Source: Sphingobacterium spiritivorum (GTDB taxonomy: Bacteria; Bacteroidota; Bacteroidia; Sphingobacteriales; Sphingobacteriaceae). From it: a DNA stretch of 64,000 bases. The position numbers were made by a program, and so were the translations under genes. Location: NCBI RefSeq assembly GCF_016724845.1, contig NZ_CP068082.1, positions 2,542,001 through 2,606,000 of the forward strand, given 5' to 3'. Of this stretch, positions 1 to 9,479 are shown one piece after another. The notes beneath the pieces were generated by a model. The model was not told where the DNA came from. It did no database searches and saw nothing but the letters and a program-made list of their open reading frames with translations. Position 1 is the first letter of the stretch, and every line of letters begins with the position of its first letter.

Positions 1-1
1 A

Positions 2-3000
2 AAAACTATTGTTGTATCGCCTTCAGCAACCTCATTTAATGTGTCATTAGAAGATCAGGACAATGCACTGGCAGAAGTCGTAGTAACAGCAAATGCAATT
101 AAGAGAGAAAAAAGAACATTAGGATACTCTGCTCCTACATTAAACAATGAAGAGCTGACATCCGGAAAAAATGCAAGTGCAATCAATTCATTAGCAGGTA
201 AAGTAGCAGGTGTCAATATCACGTCTACATCCAATTCACCTGGAAGCTCTTCAAGAGTTGTTTTAAGAGGAGGATCTTCTATTGCCGGAAATAATCAGGC
301 ATTGATCGTTATTGATGGTGTGCCAATTGACAACTCAAGTGTAATTGGTGGAGCCTCTTCTTTAAGCAGTGTCGATTTTGGTAACAGAGGAAATGATATC
401 AATCCGGATGACATCGCATCCATGACAGTCTTGAAAGGCCCTGCTGCAGCTGCTCTTTACGGATCACGTGCATCTAACGGTGCATTGATCATTACAACGA
501 AAAGTGGAAAACAAGGAGCCGATAAAACGGAGATCACTTTCAACAGTACCAACACACTGTCTTCTATCCTGAAACTTCCTGATTTTCAAAACCAATATGG
601 ACAAGGATACTCTTACTATGATAATGCAGGTAACGTATTATTCGAAAATGATCCGAAAGAAAACTGGTCATGGGGAGCTCCTTTTACGGGAGAGACACAA
701 GAATGGGGACAGGCTATTAACGGAGTCCGTCAAACGAAACCATACTCAGCTGTAAAGAATAATGTACGAGACTTCTTCGATCTGGGAGTAGCTTCTGATA
801 ACAATCTGAGCTTATCCGGAGGTGGTGAAAAGACAACTTTTTACTTAGGTCTGAACTCTCTGAATTCGAATGGTGTGTATCCGGGTAAAAAAGATACATA
901 CAACAGATACGGGGTTCGTTTCAATGGAACGGCAGAATTTTCTAATAAATTCTATGCCGGAATCTCAGCTAACTACAATAAAATCAATAGTAACAATATA
1001 GGCGGAGGACAAGGTGGCGGATCTGTTTACAATAATTTGTTACAGACTCCCAGAGATATTCCTGTATCGGATATGAGCGATCTTACTAATCCATACAACG
1101 GATATGGTCAGGTAAGAGATGCTGCCGGCAACCTGAGAGAAGATTTATACGGTTATTACGGTGCATATGCTATGAACCCATACTGGGTGTTGGATAATTA
1201 CAACAACTTTAATGATGTAAACCGCATTATGGGTAATGTAAATGTCGGGTACAAACCATTTGAATGGTTGGATATCAAAGAGCGTATTGGTGTAGATCAT
1301 TACTCTGACAGACGCAGATCCGAATCTCCTAAGTTTACGTATTCGCCGGCTGATAATACAACCGACAACTACTCGCAATCCGCAAACAAGCAGACTGAAG
1401 TAGGTCAGTATCGCATAGATCAGTTTAATGTAACGGAAATCATTCATGACTTCATGGTTACAGCTAATCATAAGTTTAACGATGATTTTGAGGCATCTTT
1501 AATGTTAGGAAATAATATCCGTCAACGTCAGACTACCAATAACAGCACAGCAACAAATGCAAGTGCCGGATTAGTAATGCCGGGATGGTATAACCTGGCC
1601 AACAGTAACGGACCATTGGATCTTATCGAGGATTCATGGAGTAAAAGAAGATTAGTAGGGGTATATGCCGACTTAAATCTATCTTATAAAAACTACTTAT
1701 TCTTACAGGCAACAGCTCGTAATGACTGGTCTTCAACACTGCCAAAAGCTAACAATTCATTCTTCTATCCGAGTGTAAGCGGTTCATTTGTGTTCTCTGA
1801 ACTGATGTCACCTGAAGCAAGACAAATCTTAAGTTATGGTAAATTAAGAGCCAATATTGCAAAAGTAGGTAATGATACAGATCCTTATCAGTTGATCACA
1901 ACATTCTCCAGAGGAGAGATTAATGGCGGATTTGGTACGACAACATTCCCTTTTGGTAATGTATCAGCTTTAATGTCGAGCTCCACAATCGGTAATGCGC
2001 TATTGAAGCCGGAGATCACGACTTCATATGAGGTGGGTACAGAATTAGGATTTTTTGCTAACAGATTATCTGTAGACTTCTCTTATTATAAAAACAGTTC
2101 GAAAGACCAGATCTTAAGTATTCCTATCCCTAACTCTACAGGATACGGATTCAGCGTTATCAATGCCGGAAAAGTGGAGAACTCAGGTATCGAATTGTCT
2201 TTAAGAGGGACTCCTGTTAAAACAGCAGATTTCTCATGGGAACTGATGGGTACATTCACTAAAAATAACAGTAAAGTTGTCGAGTTGATGGAAGGTGTGG
2301 ATCAGGTCAGGTTGGGTGGATTTAGCGGAATGTCTATCGTTGCGGCTAAAGGAAAACCTTACGGTGAATTCTATGCGGTAACAAATGCTACAGATGCACA
2401 GGGAAGAACTATTGTGGATGCTGAAACAGGTTTACCGGTAATCACCAGAGAGCCTCAGTATCTGGGGAGCTACAATCCCAAGTTCCAGGCTTCATTGGGA
2501 ACCAATGTAAACTACAAAAACTGGTCATTGAATGCTTTATTTGATATGAAACATGGTGGAGTGTTCTATTCAAGAACAAGAGATATAATGGCTTTCACAG
2601 GTACTTCTGCTGAAACCGGAGGGGATCGGTTTGGACAGATTTTCCCTAACTCCGTATATCTGGATGATGCAGGAAACAGTATAGAGAATACTTCTGTAAA
2701 ATATGATAAAGTAGATTACTTCCCGACCAGAGAAGCAGGATTAAATGTGGTGGATGCTTCCTATGTCAAATTGCGTAGTTTGGCTATCTCGTATAAATTC
2801 ACGAAAAATCAACTGAAAAACACGCCGTTTGGCAGTGCATCAGTAGGATTATTTGGAAATAACCTGTTTATCTGGACACCGAGTGAAAATAAATACGCAG
2901 ATCCTGAAGTAAACTCTGCAGGTGCTGGTAATGCACAAGGTTTTGACTACACAGCTCAACCGTCGCTGAGAAACTATGGAATAAATGTTAAAGTTTCATT

Positions 3001-3004
3001 CTAA
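2..3004 (+). CDS. SusC-family TonB-dependent outer membrane receptor (5' truncated by window edge)
   Basis: SusC proteins form the TonB-driven barrel that imports glycans or peptides together with a SusD lid. The frame is open to the left edge, so the signal peptide and most of the carboxypeptidase-like regulatory domain lie outside. What remains starts at the end of that domain, then a TonB-box-like segment (LAEVVVTA), a plug domain containing LYGSRASNGALIITTKSG, and a long barrel ending in an aromatic residue (KVSF), as expected for outer-membrane insertion. The GTG at 41 is internal and not a real start. The SusD gene follows 13 bases later. The C-terminus (GNAQGFDY...RNYGIN) resembles the next SusC in the window, suggesting a tandem duplicate. 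The substrate cannot be read from the sequence. Confidence 0.95.
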   Translation, partial: KTIVVSPSATSFNVSLEDQDNALAEVVVTANAIKREKRTLGYSAPTLNNEELTSGKNASAINSLAGKVAGVNITSTSNSPGSSSRVVLRGGSSIAGNNQALIVIDGVPIDNSSVIGGASSLSSVDFGNRGNDINPDDIASMTVLKGPAAAALYGSRASNGALIITTKSGKQGADKTEITFNSTNTLSSILKLPDFQNQYGQGYSYYDNAGNVLFENDPKENWSWGAPFTGETQEWGQAINGVRQTKPYSAVKNNVRDFFDLGVASDNNLSLSGGGEKTTFYLGLNSLNSNGVYPGKKDTYNRYGVRFNGTAEFSNKFYAGISANYNKINSNNIGGGQGGGSVYNNLLQTPRDIPVSDMSDLTNPYNGYGQVRDAAGNLREDLYGYYGAYAMNPYWVLDNYNNFNDVNRIMGNVNVGYKPFEWLDIKERIGVDHYSDRRRSESPKFTYSPADNTTDNYSQSANKQTEVGQYRIDQFNVTEIIHDFMVTANHKFNDDFEASLMLGNNIRQRQTTNNSTATNASAGLVMPGWYNLANSNGPLDLIEDSWSKRRLVGVYADLNLSYKNYLFLQATARNDWSSTLPKANNSFFYPSVSGSFVFSELMSPEARQILSYGKLRANIAKVGNDTDPYQLITTFSRGEINGGFGTTTFPFGNVSALMSSSTIGNALLKPEITTSYEVGTELGFFANRLSVDFSYYKNSSKDQILSIPIPNSTGYGFSVINAGKVENSGIELSLRGTPVKTADFSWELMGTFTKNNSKVVELMEGVDQVRLGGFSGMSIVAAKGKPYGEFYAVTNATDAQGRTIVDAETGLPVITREPQYLGSYNPKFQASLGTNVNYKNWSLNALFDMKHGGVFYSRTRDIMAFTGTSAETGGDRFGQIFPNSVYLDDAGNSIENTSVKYDKVDYFPTREAGLNVVDASYVKLRSLAISYKFTKNQLKNTPFGSASVGLFGNNLFIWTPSENKYADPEVNSAGAGNAQGFDYTAQPSLRNYGINVKVSF

Positions 3005-3017
3005 TAAAAAGAACATA

Positions 3018-4475
3018 ATGAGAAAAAATATTAAAACACTGCTTCTTGCCGGAATAATGGGATCTGTGGCATTAGTGAGCTGTAATAAATATCTGGATAT
3101 TAATGAAAATCCTAATAATCCTGAAAAATCTGATCCAAGCCTTCTGTTACCTACAGTAGAGGCTGCATTAAGTCAGGTTGTAGGAAATCAATTCCAGACC
3201 TATGGAAATATGTGGTCGCAGTATTGGACACAAAATCCTTCATCCTCTCAGTATCAGACTATCGATCAATACAATATGAGGGGTACAAATTCAGATCAGG
3301 CATGGCTTAATCTGTATCGCGGAGCGTTAAACAATGCGGAGATCATTATTAATACGCAGGGACCTGCACATGCACAATATCGTGCTACAGCGTACATTCT
3401 GAAAGCATATGCTTTTCAGCTGGCGACAGATGCATTCGGGGATGTTCCTTTATCTGAAGCGCTGAAAGCAGGAGATAATCTGAATCCGGCTTATGAAAAG
3501 CAACAAGTGGTATACGATAGTATCTTTAACTATATTGATAAAGGTGTAAGTGAATTAAAGTCGTTAAATACATCTATTGCCAATAATCCGGGAGAGCAGG
3601 ATATGTTATTCAAAGGGGATGCGCAGCAATGGATTGCTTTTGCAAATACGTTGAAATTGCGTGCATATCTGAGAATATCCAATGTTGATCCTGCGAAAGC
3701 AGAAGCAGGTATCAAAGCATTATATGCAACCAATCCTTCTTTTGTTTCTAAAGATGTTTCCATTGCATATACCACTACAGGTGGAAATGAAAATCCGATG
3801 TATAATGAAATGGTAGCTTTGGGACGCGTGCAGAATGTCGTTGCCAGTGGTACAATAATCAATGCTTTCAAAGCAAACAATGATCCGAGACAATTTGCGC
3901 TCTTTGAAAAGATTGAAGGTCAGGATACGATTGCCTGGATTGCTCAGGGTGGCTACAGAGGAATGAATCGGAAGCTGGTATCTCCTCCAGCAGCGGTTGT
4001 AGGAGCAAATGCCAATATTCCAAGCTCAGCCTTGGCACCAGTCAAACTTATTTCTAAAGCAGAGAGCTACTTCCTGCAGGCAGAGGCGGCTTTAAAGGGC
4101 TGGGGAGCCGGTACAGTACAAGCGCTGTATGAATCCGGTGTACGCGCAGGTTTTGAAGCTTTGGGACTTTCGTCGGAAGCTACGGCATATTTAACTTCAG
4201 CTCCTGATGCACAGCTTGGAACAGGTGAAGAAGCGCAACTGAAAGCTATTATTACACAGAAATATTATTCCATGTGTGGTTTTCAGGGATTCGAGGCGTG
4301 GAATGAATGGAGAAGAACCGGATATCCTACATTCTTCACTGTTTCAAAAGAATCTATTATCGGAGCTGGTTTATTCCCGATAAGAATGGTATATCCTAAT
4401 AGCGAGGCAACTACAAATGTCAAATATCCGGGTACCATCAGCGTTTCTAATCCGGTGTGGTGGGACGTTAAATAA
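3018..4475 (+). CDS. SusD/RagB-type nutrient-binding outer membrane lipoprotein (SusD-like_2 type)
   Basis: This is the surface lipoprotein lid of the preceding SusC. The ATG at 3018 gives 485 aa with a lipoprotein signal ending at Cys22 (LVSC), followed by NKYLDINENPNNP, the typical start of this SusD subfamily. The upstream in-frame start at 2985 overlaps susC and would bury the lipobox, so it was rejected. The helical repeat body contains AYILKAYAFQLATDAFGDVPLSEAL, and the protein ends in VWWDVK. The protein is closely related in layout to the second SusD of the window (ending VWWDVN). It lies 13 bases behind susC and is followed by a strong terminator, so the two genes form one operon. 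The ligand is unknown. Confidence 0.93.
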   Translation: MRKNIKTLLLAGIMGSVALVSCNKYLDINENPNNPEKSDPSLLLPTVEAALSQVVGNQFQTYGNMWSQYWTQNPSSSQYQTIDQYNMRGTNSDQAWLNLYRGALNNAEIIINTQGPAHAQYRATAYILKAYAFQLATDAFGDVPLSEALKAGDNLNPAYEKQQVVYDSIFNYIDKGVSELKSLNTSIANNPGEQDMLFKGDAQQWIAFANTLKLRAYLRISNVDPAKAEAGIKALYATNPSFVSKDVSIAYTTTGGNENPMYNEMVALGRVQNVVASGTIINAFKANNDPRQFALFEKIEGQDTIAWIAQGGYRGMNRKLVSPPAAVVGANANIPSSALAPVKLISKAESYFLQAEAALKGWGAGTVQALYESGVRAGFEALGLSSEATAYLTSAPDAQLGTGEEAQLKAIITQKYYSMCGFQGFEAWNEWRRTGYPTFFTVSKESIIGAGLFPIRMVYPNSEATTNVKYPGTISVSNPVWWDVK

Positions 4476-4507
4476 TAATATCTCAGGATACCTATAGAAA
4501 CGCAAGC

Positions 4508-4541
4508 AAAGCGGTCGTAAATTTTTACGACCGCTTTTTTT
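4508..4541 (+). terminator. Rho-independent terminator of the first susCD operon
   Basis: A 14-bp inverted repeat (AAAGCGGTCGTAAA and its complement) with a 2-base loop is followed by a run of T, 32 bases after the SusD stop codon. Confidence 0.92.
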
Positions 4542-4654
4542 GTTACATAATTATCGTTGATTCAACATGTTTATTAATAAATTGTTATGTCTGCATTGTA
4601 TTTTTAATAACTTATAATCAATTAGTTATGTACTTTTTTGTGATTGTTCTAAAT

Positions 4655-4703
4655 TAGTTTTTTATGCAATCGTTTGTTTTTATGATTTTAAAAATTATTT
4701 TTG
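4655..4703 (+). promoter_or_regulatory. Bacteroidota-type promoter of susC (second system)
   Basis: The -33 element TTTG is at 4673-4676 and the -7 element TATTTTTG at 4696-4703, separated by 19 bases, matching the Bacteroidota TTTG / TAnnTTTG consensus. A 16-base block TAGTTTTTTATGCAAT (4655-4670) just upstream is identical in front of the susC at 13890, where the promoter has the same spacing. This predicts transcription starting near 4709 and a leader of about 130 nt. Confidence 0.8.
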
Positions 4704-4705
4704 TT

Positions 4706-4841
4706 TTAACATTTTTTAACAAAATGTTTTAAGTGCGTTACTAACCCGTTTTCTAGCTATGATGTATCTCTATCTTAGAAGACAAATATTTTCTGCTTAA
4801 CTAACGTCTCTTCGGAGATATTTATTAATAAACACAAACAT
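4706..4841 (+). promoter_or_regulatory. Conserved susC mRNA 5' leader with hairpin
   Basis: The leader starts with TTAACATTTTTTAAC (4706-4720), identical at 13747-13761. It carries the block TGCTTAACTA (4794-4803) and a hairpin of 4806-4810 with 4815-4819 closed by a TTCG loop, 22 bases before the ATG. An A/T-rich unpaired stretch then runs into the start codon. The equivalent hairpin at 13853-13866 has different bases but keeps the pairing. The middle (4721-4790) is poorly conserved and I see nothing else in it. No Shine-Dalgarno sequence is present. Confidence 0.55.
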
Positions 4842-7800
4842 ATGAAACAAAAATTACTCAAAGTTTTTCTTGTGTGTACACTTCTGGTAGGAGTTGTTTA
4901 TGCACAGAATCGTCAGGTGAGTGGTAAAGTTACTTCTGCTTCAGATGGTACTCCTGTGCAAGGAGTGTCAATTGTGGTACAAGGAACATCTACTGCGACC
5001 CAGACAGATGGTTCAGGAAATTATTCCATTAATGTAGCTGGAGATGTAACTTTAGTCTTTTCCTACATTGGTTACCAACGTCAGGCTATTTCCGTAGGTA
5101 ATCGTTCTACAATCAATGTTCAATTGTCTAATGATGAGACATCTTTAGAAGAAGTTGTTGTTACCGCTCAAGGTATTACAAGAAGTAACAAATCATTAGG
5201 ATATTCTACTCAAACAGTAACAGGAAATAACCTGACACAAAAATCCGAAACAAATGTTTTAAATTCACTTCAAGGTAAAGTAGCAGGTGTTAACATTACA
5301 AGTTCATCTGGCCAACCTGGATCTTCTACTAATATCAATATCCGTGGTATAACTTCTTTTGGTGGAAATAATCAACCTTTGATTGTAGTAGATGGAATTA
5401 TTTTCAGTAACGATACTGATAATAGTCAGAATACATTGTTTGGTTCGCAACCATCAAACCGTTTGAATGATATTCCACCAGATAACATCGAATCTATCAA
5501 CGTTTTGAAAGGTCCGGCAGCTTCAGCGCTATACGGTTCTAGAGCATCTGCAGGTGTTTTGATGATTACTACGAAAAGTGGAAAAGGTATGGGGGGCAAA
5601 ACTGAGGTTACCGTAAACTCTTCAGCAAATTTTCAGAAAATAGGTTATTTGCCAGATTTCCAAACCTCATACGGTCAAGGTTCCCAAAATATTTATAATA
5701 ATCAAAGTACATTATCATGGGGGCCAAAATTTGGAACTATGGATTCTGTAATCCAAGGAGGAACAGGATTAAAAGTTCCTTATAAAGCGTATCCAAATAA
5801 TATTACTGATTTTTATAAAACAGGAGCATTTTATCAAAACTCTGCTAATTTAGCCGGAGGTGATGAAAATAGTAACTTCACAGCGGGCCTGTCCAGTACA
5901 ATTCAAAATGGAGTTGTTCGCGAAAGTAACTATAACCGTCATACGGTTAACGTTGGTGGAAATACAAAACTAAAGAATGGTATTAAAGTTGGCGGATCCA
6001 TCACTTATGGTAAAACCAGTCAACGCGGATCAACAATGGGAAATGGTGGTAGTGCCTTTGGACAGATATCACGTATACCTGTCAGTTATGACCTGATTGG
6101 TACCCCAATTCTTAATGCTGCTGGTCAGCGTCAATATTTCTTAGGAACTCAAAATAGTCCACTGTGGAGTGTTGAAAATGAGTTTTTCACGTCAAATGTA
6201 GATCGTGTATTTGGAAATCTAAGTATAGGTTATGATTTTACAGATTGGTTAAACGTATCTTATCGTGTTACAGGAGATACATATAATGACATAAGATCTC
6301 AAGTACTAAGAAATGGTTCGGCAAGAGCTCCACAAGGTGCAATTGATGCAGATAATAGATTCCGTTCCGAGCTTAACGGAGACTTGATGATCAGAGCTAA
6401 AAAAGATAATATTCTGACAGAAGGATTAAATGCAAGCCTTTTGTTAGGACAGAATATTAATCAAAGAGACTATAGATCTTCAGGAGTTGTGTCTAGTGCA
6501 TTAAGTATTCCCGGATTTGATAACGTAAGTAATGCATCAGTATTTACAGGTTCTTATTCAAATAAAGAGAGACGTAGACTAATTGGACATTATGCTCAAT
6601 TATCATTAGATTATAACTCTTACCTGTTTTTAGAATTGACAGGAAGAGCTGATAAGTCTTCTACTTTACCGAGTGGCAATAACACCTATTTTTACCCTTC
6701 AGCTTCCTTAAGTTTTGTCCCTACTGATGCGTGGGATATAAAATCTGACCTGCTTTCTTTCTGGAAGTTAAAAGCGAACGTTGCACGAGTGGGTAGAGAT
6801 GCAGATCCTTATTTACTTAAAACAGTATTCTTATCCTCTACTTACGGAAATAACACTGCAAGCATTACTTTCCCGATTGCTGTTGGTACTTCAAGTATAA
6901 CAGGTTTTCAAATTGGTTCAAGAATTGGGTTTGACCAGTTGAAACCTGAATTTGTAAATTCTTACGAATTCGGAACTCAATTTGGTCTTTGGAACAACAG
7001 AATTGATGTAGATGTAACATATTTCAGTACTAGAAGTACAAGCCAGATATTTGATGTCGCCGTATCGAATTCATCGGGTTACGATACCAGAACGTCAAAT
7101 ATTGGTGAAATGACTAATAAAGGTATTGAGGTAATGTTAAATGGTTATCCAATCCGCAATAATAACTTTTCCTGGAATGTGAATCTGAATTTTACCCGTA
7201 TCAGAAATAAAGTAATCGCAATTTTTGGAGACAAACCAGTCGGTGGTGATCAATTAACAAGTACTGTTATTCCAGATGTAAATTACTTTGGTGGAATTAC
7301 TCCTTCAATAGCTGAAGGATATCCTTATGGTGTAATTGTAGGTGCAAAATATGCAAGAAATGAAGAAGGTCAATTATTGATCAATCCTACAACCGGATTA
7401 TTTGCACCAACAGTGGGTAACCAAATATTAGCAAATCCTCAAAAAGATTATACTTTAGGTATTTCAAATACATTTACGTATAAAGGAATAAGCTTAAGTG
7501 CTCTTTTTGATATTGCAAAAGGAGGACAAATTTTCTCAATGGGACAAGTGGATATGCGTTCAGGCGGTATGATCGAGGAAACAGGTGTGGATAGAGATCA
7601 ACCAAGAATTTTACCTGGGGTAATTCAGAATAGTGATGGTAGTTACCGTCCAAATGATATTCAGATATCTGCACAGTCATATTGGCAAAATTTAGGTGGT
7701 ATCGCTTCAGAAGCAGCTGTTTTTGATGCAACAGCCTATAGATTAAGAGAAGTATCATTAAACTACAGTTTACCTAAGAGTATCCTAAACAAAACTCCTT

Positions 7801-7970
7801 TTGGTCAGTTATCAATAGGTGTTAGTGGTAGAAATCTTTGGATGTTTGCTCCTGGATTCCCTGGAGACCCTGAAACAAATACGCAGGGAGCAGGAAATGT
7901 ACAAGGCCTGGATCTAAACGGTATTCCTACAACTAGAAATTATGGTATTAACTTACGTGCGACATTTTAA
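4842..7970 (+). CDS. SusC-family TonB-dependent outer membrane receptor
   Basis: Outer-membrane importer of 1042 aa. The order is a signal peptide (1-21, cut after VVYA), a carboxypeptidase-regulatory-like beta sandwich (about 25-98), the TonB-box-like LEEVVVTA (102-109), a plug domain with the conserved LYGSRASAGVLMITTKSGKG, and a barrel to the terminal Phe (LRATF). There is no STN domain, so direct control through a FecR/ECF sigma pair is not indicated and none is encoded nearby. The ATG at 4842 is preceded by a conserved leader and promoter. SusD follows 13 bases downstream. The sequence is most similar in layout to the truncated SusC at the window start. The substrate is unknown; the neighbouring metallopeptidases make peptides one possibility, by inference only. 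Confidence 0.96.
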   Translation: MKQKLLKVFLVCTLLVGVVYAQNRQVSGKVTSASDGTPVQGVSIVVQGTSTATQTDGSGNYSINVAGDVTLVFSYIGYQRQAISVGNRSTINVQLSNDETSLEEVVVTAQGITRSNKSLGYSTQTVTGNNLTQKSETNVLNSLQGKVAGVNITSSSGQPGSSTNINIRGITSFGGNNQPLIVVDGIIFSNDTDNSQNTLFGSQPSNRLNDIPPDNIESINVLKGPAASALYGSRASAGVLMITTKSGKGMGGKTEVTVNSSANFQKIGYLPDFQTSYGQGSQNIYNNQSTLSWGPKFGTMDSVIQGGTGLKVPYKAYPNNITDFYKTGAFYQNSANLAGGDENSNFTAGLSSTIQNGVVRESNYNRHTVNVGGNTKLKNGIKVGGSITYGKTSQRGSTMGNGGSAFGQISRIPVSYDLIGTPILNAAGQRQYFLGTQNSPLWSVENEFFTSNVDRVFGNLSIGYDFTDWLNVSYRVTGDTYNDIRSQVLRNGSARAPQGAIDADNRFRSELNGDLMIRAKKDNILTEGLNASLLLGQNINQRDYRSSGVVSSALSIPGFDNVSNASVFTGSYSNKERRRLIGHYAQLSLDYNSYLFLELTGRADKSSTLPSGNNTYFYPSASLSFVPTDAWDIKSDLLSFWKLKANVARVGRDADPYLLKTVFLSSTYGNNTASITFPIAVGTSSITGFQIGSRIGFDQLKPEFVNSYEFGTQFGLWNNRIDVDVTYFSTRSTSQIFDVAVSNSSGYDTRTSNIGEMTNKGIEVMLNGYPIRNNNFSWNVNLNFTRIRNKVIAIFGDKPVGGDQLTSTVIPDVNYFGGITPSIAEGYPYGVIVGAKYARNEEGQLLINPTTGLFAPTVGNQILANPQKDYTLGISNTFTYKGISLSALFDIAKGGQIFSMGQVDMRSGGMIEETGVDRDQPRILPGVIQNSDGSYRPNDIQISAQSYWQNLGGIASEAAVFDATAYRLREVSLNYSLPKSILNKTPFGQLSIGVSGRNLWMFAPGFPGDPETNTQGAGNVQGLDLNGIPTTRNYGINLRATF

Positions 7971-7983
7971 TTGAGAAATAGAG

Positions 7984-9465
7984 ATGAAAAAAATTAAGAT
8001 AAAAAAGAATATACTATATACTACTTCATTAGTAGTACTGTTGTCTGCCGCATCTTGTAATAAGTTTTTAGATGTTAACGATACACCTAATAACCCATTG
8101 GATGTTCCGGCAGCGACTTTGTTACCTACTGGTTTAGCAGGTACAGCCTTTGCTAATTCAAATGAATTAAATCGGTTCGCTTCTACAATTATGAGTGTTA
8201 CAACTGGTGCAGGAGGAAGTCCTCAAAGTTATGATCGTTACATTATCGATGGGGATGATTTTGCGAATCAGTGGAGTTCAGAGTTATATGGAGGGGCATT
8301 GATTAACTACAAAAAGTTAATTGACAAGGCAAATCAAACTAATGGACCAGCATATGCAGGAATTGGTAAAATTATGCAAGCATTAACATTTGCTATGACT
8401 ACCGATATTTGGGGTGATATTCCGTATTCTGAAGCATTATTAGGAGAAGCTCAGGTAACTACTCCGAAACTGGATACTCAGAAGGATATATATCTTGGTA
8501 ATTCTGCGGCAGGAATTAAGAGTCTGTTTGACTTAACAAAAGAAGGATTGGCAGATTTGGAGCAAACTAGTCCATTGAAACCTGGTGTCGATGATATCGT
8601 ATTCCAAGGGGATATTGCAAAATGGAAAAGAGCTGGAAATTCTTTATTACTGAAGCTGGCTATTCAGATTAGTCTAGTAGAACCGGCGAAAGCAAAATCT
8701 GTAATTGACGAAGTAATTACAAAAAATCAGTATATAAATGCTAATACGCAAAACATTGCTGTAAATTTTGGTGGACAAGTAGGAAGCCAGGCTCCAATCT
8801 GGACTCTTTCATTTAACTCGTTGTTTCAAAATGAAATACTGATTAGTACACGTTTTGTAACGTTATTACAATCTCTAAATGATCCGAGATTACCACTTTT
8901 TGTAACTCGTCCTACAGGAAGTTATGTAACTGCAGATAATGGTTTTGGCGGTACATTCCCTCCATTCGAAAGTCGCTCAAAATATAATAAATATGTAACT
9001 GGAGCAAATGGGGAAGGTCCTACACGATTGCTGACATATGCTCAAACGTCATTTATTTTGGCTGAATCAGCATTAAGATTGGGAACAGCAGGAGATCCGC
9101 AAGCATTATATCAACAAGGAATTCGTGCTTCTATGAGTGACGCAGGTATTTCTGCAACAGATATTGACCTGTATTTTACTTCAAATCCAACTATTGTTTC
9201 ATTAACTGGTTCGACAGAACAGAAGATTGAAAAAATAATAACACAGAAATATATTTCTCTATTTTCTAATGGATTAGAGCAGTGGAATGATTGGAGAAGA
9301 ACAGGTTATCCACAATTGGCACTTCACCAGAATGCTGGAGGTGTTGACGGACAACCACCTGTAAGAGCTATATACTTAAACAGTGAACTGCAAAGAAATC
9401 CTAATTTTCCACAAGGAAGTAATGTACCACAATCAAATGTTAAGGTTTGGTGGGATGTAAATTAA
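7984..9465 (+). CDS. SusD/RagB-type nutrient-binding outer membrane lipoprotein (SusD-like_2 type)
   Basis: A 493-aa lipoprotein with a basic N-terminus, hydrophobic stretch and lipobox ending at Cys25 (SAASC), then NKFLDVNDTPNNP, the same opening as the first SusD of the window. The body shows the SusD signature region FAMTTDIWGDIPYSEALLGE, and the tail contains EQWNDWRRTGYP and ends in VWWDVN. It is expected to sit on the cell surface as the lid of the SusC encoded 13 bases upstream. A third lipoprotein gene starts 14 bases after its stop, so the three genes are likely one transcript. Confidence 0.94.
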   Translation: MKKIKIKKNILYTTSLVVLLSAASCNKFLDVNDTPNNPLDVPAATLLPTGLAGTAFANSNELNRFASTIMSVTTGAGGSPQSYDRYIIDGDDFANQWSSELYGGALINYKKLIDKANQTNGPAYAGIGKIMQALTFAMTTDIWGDIPYSEALLGEAQVTTPKLDTQKDIYLGNSAAGIKSLFDLTKEGLADLEQTSPLKPGVDDIVFQGDIAKWKRAGNSLLLKLAIQISLVEPAKAKSVIDEVITKNQYINANTQNIAVNFGGQVGSQAPIWTLSFNSLFQNEILISTRFVTLLQSLNDPRLPLFVTRPTGSYVTADNGFGGTFPPFESRSKYNKYVTGANGEGPTRLLTYAQTSFILAESALRLGTAGDPQALYQQGIRASMSDAGISATDIDLYFTSNPTIVSLTGSTEQKIEKIITQKYISLFSNGLEQWNDWRRTGYPQLALHQNAGGVDGQPPVRAIYLNSELQRNPNFPQGSNVPQSNVKVWWDVN

Positions 9466-9479
9466 TAAGAACTATAGAT

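Noticed and set aside
717..899. Many reading frames of 60-210 codons on the strand opposite to, or in other frames of, clear genes
   Set aside because: They lie wholly inside genes with strong family signatures, have no start context or recognisable motifs, and their composition is that of antisense frames.
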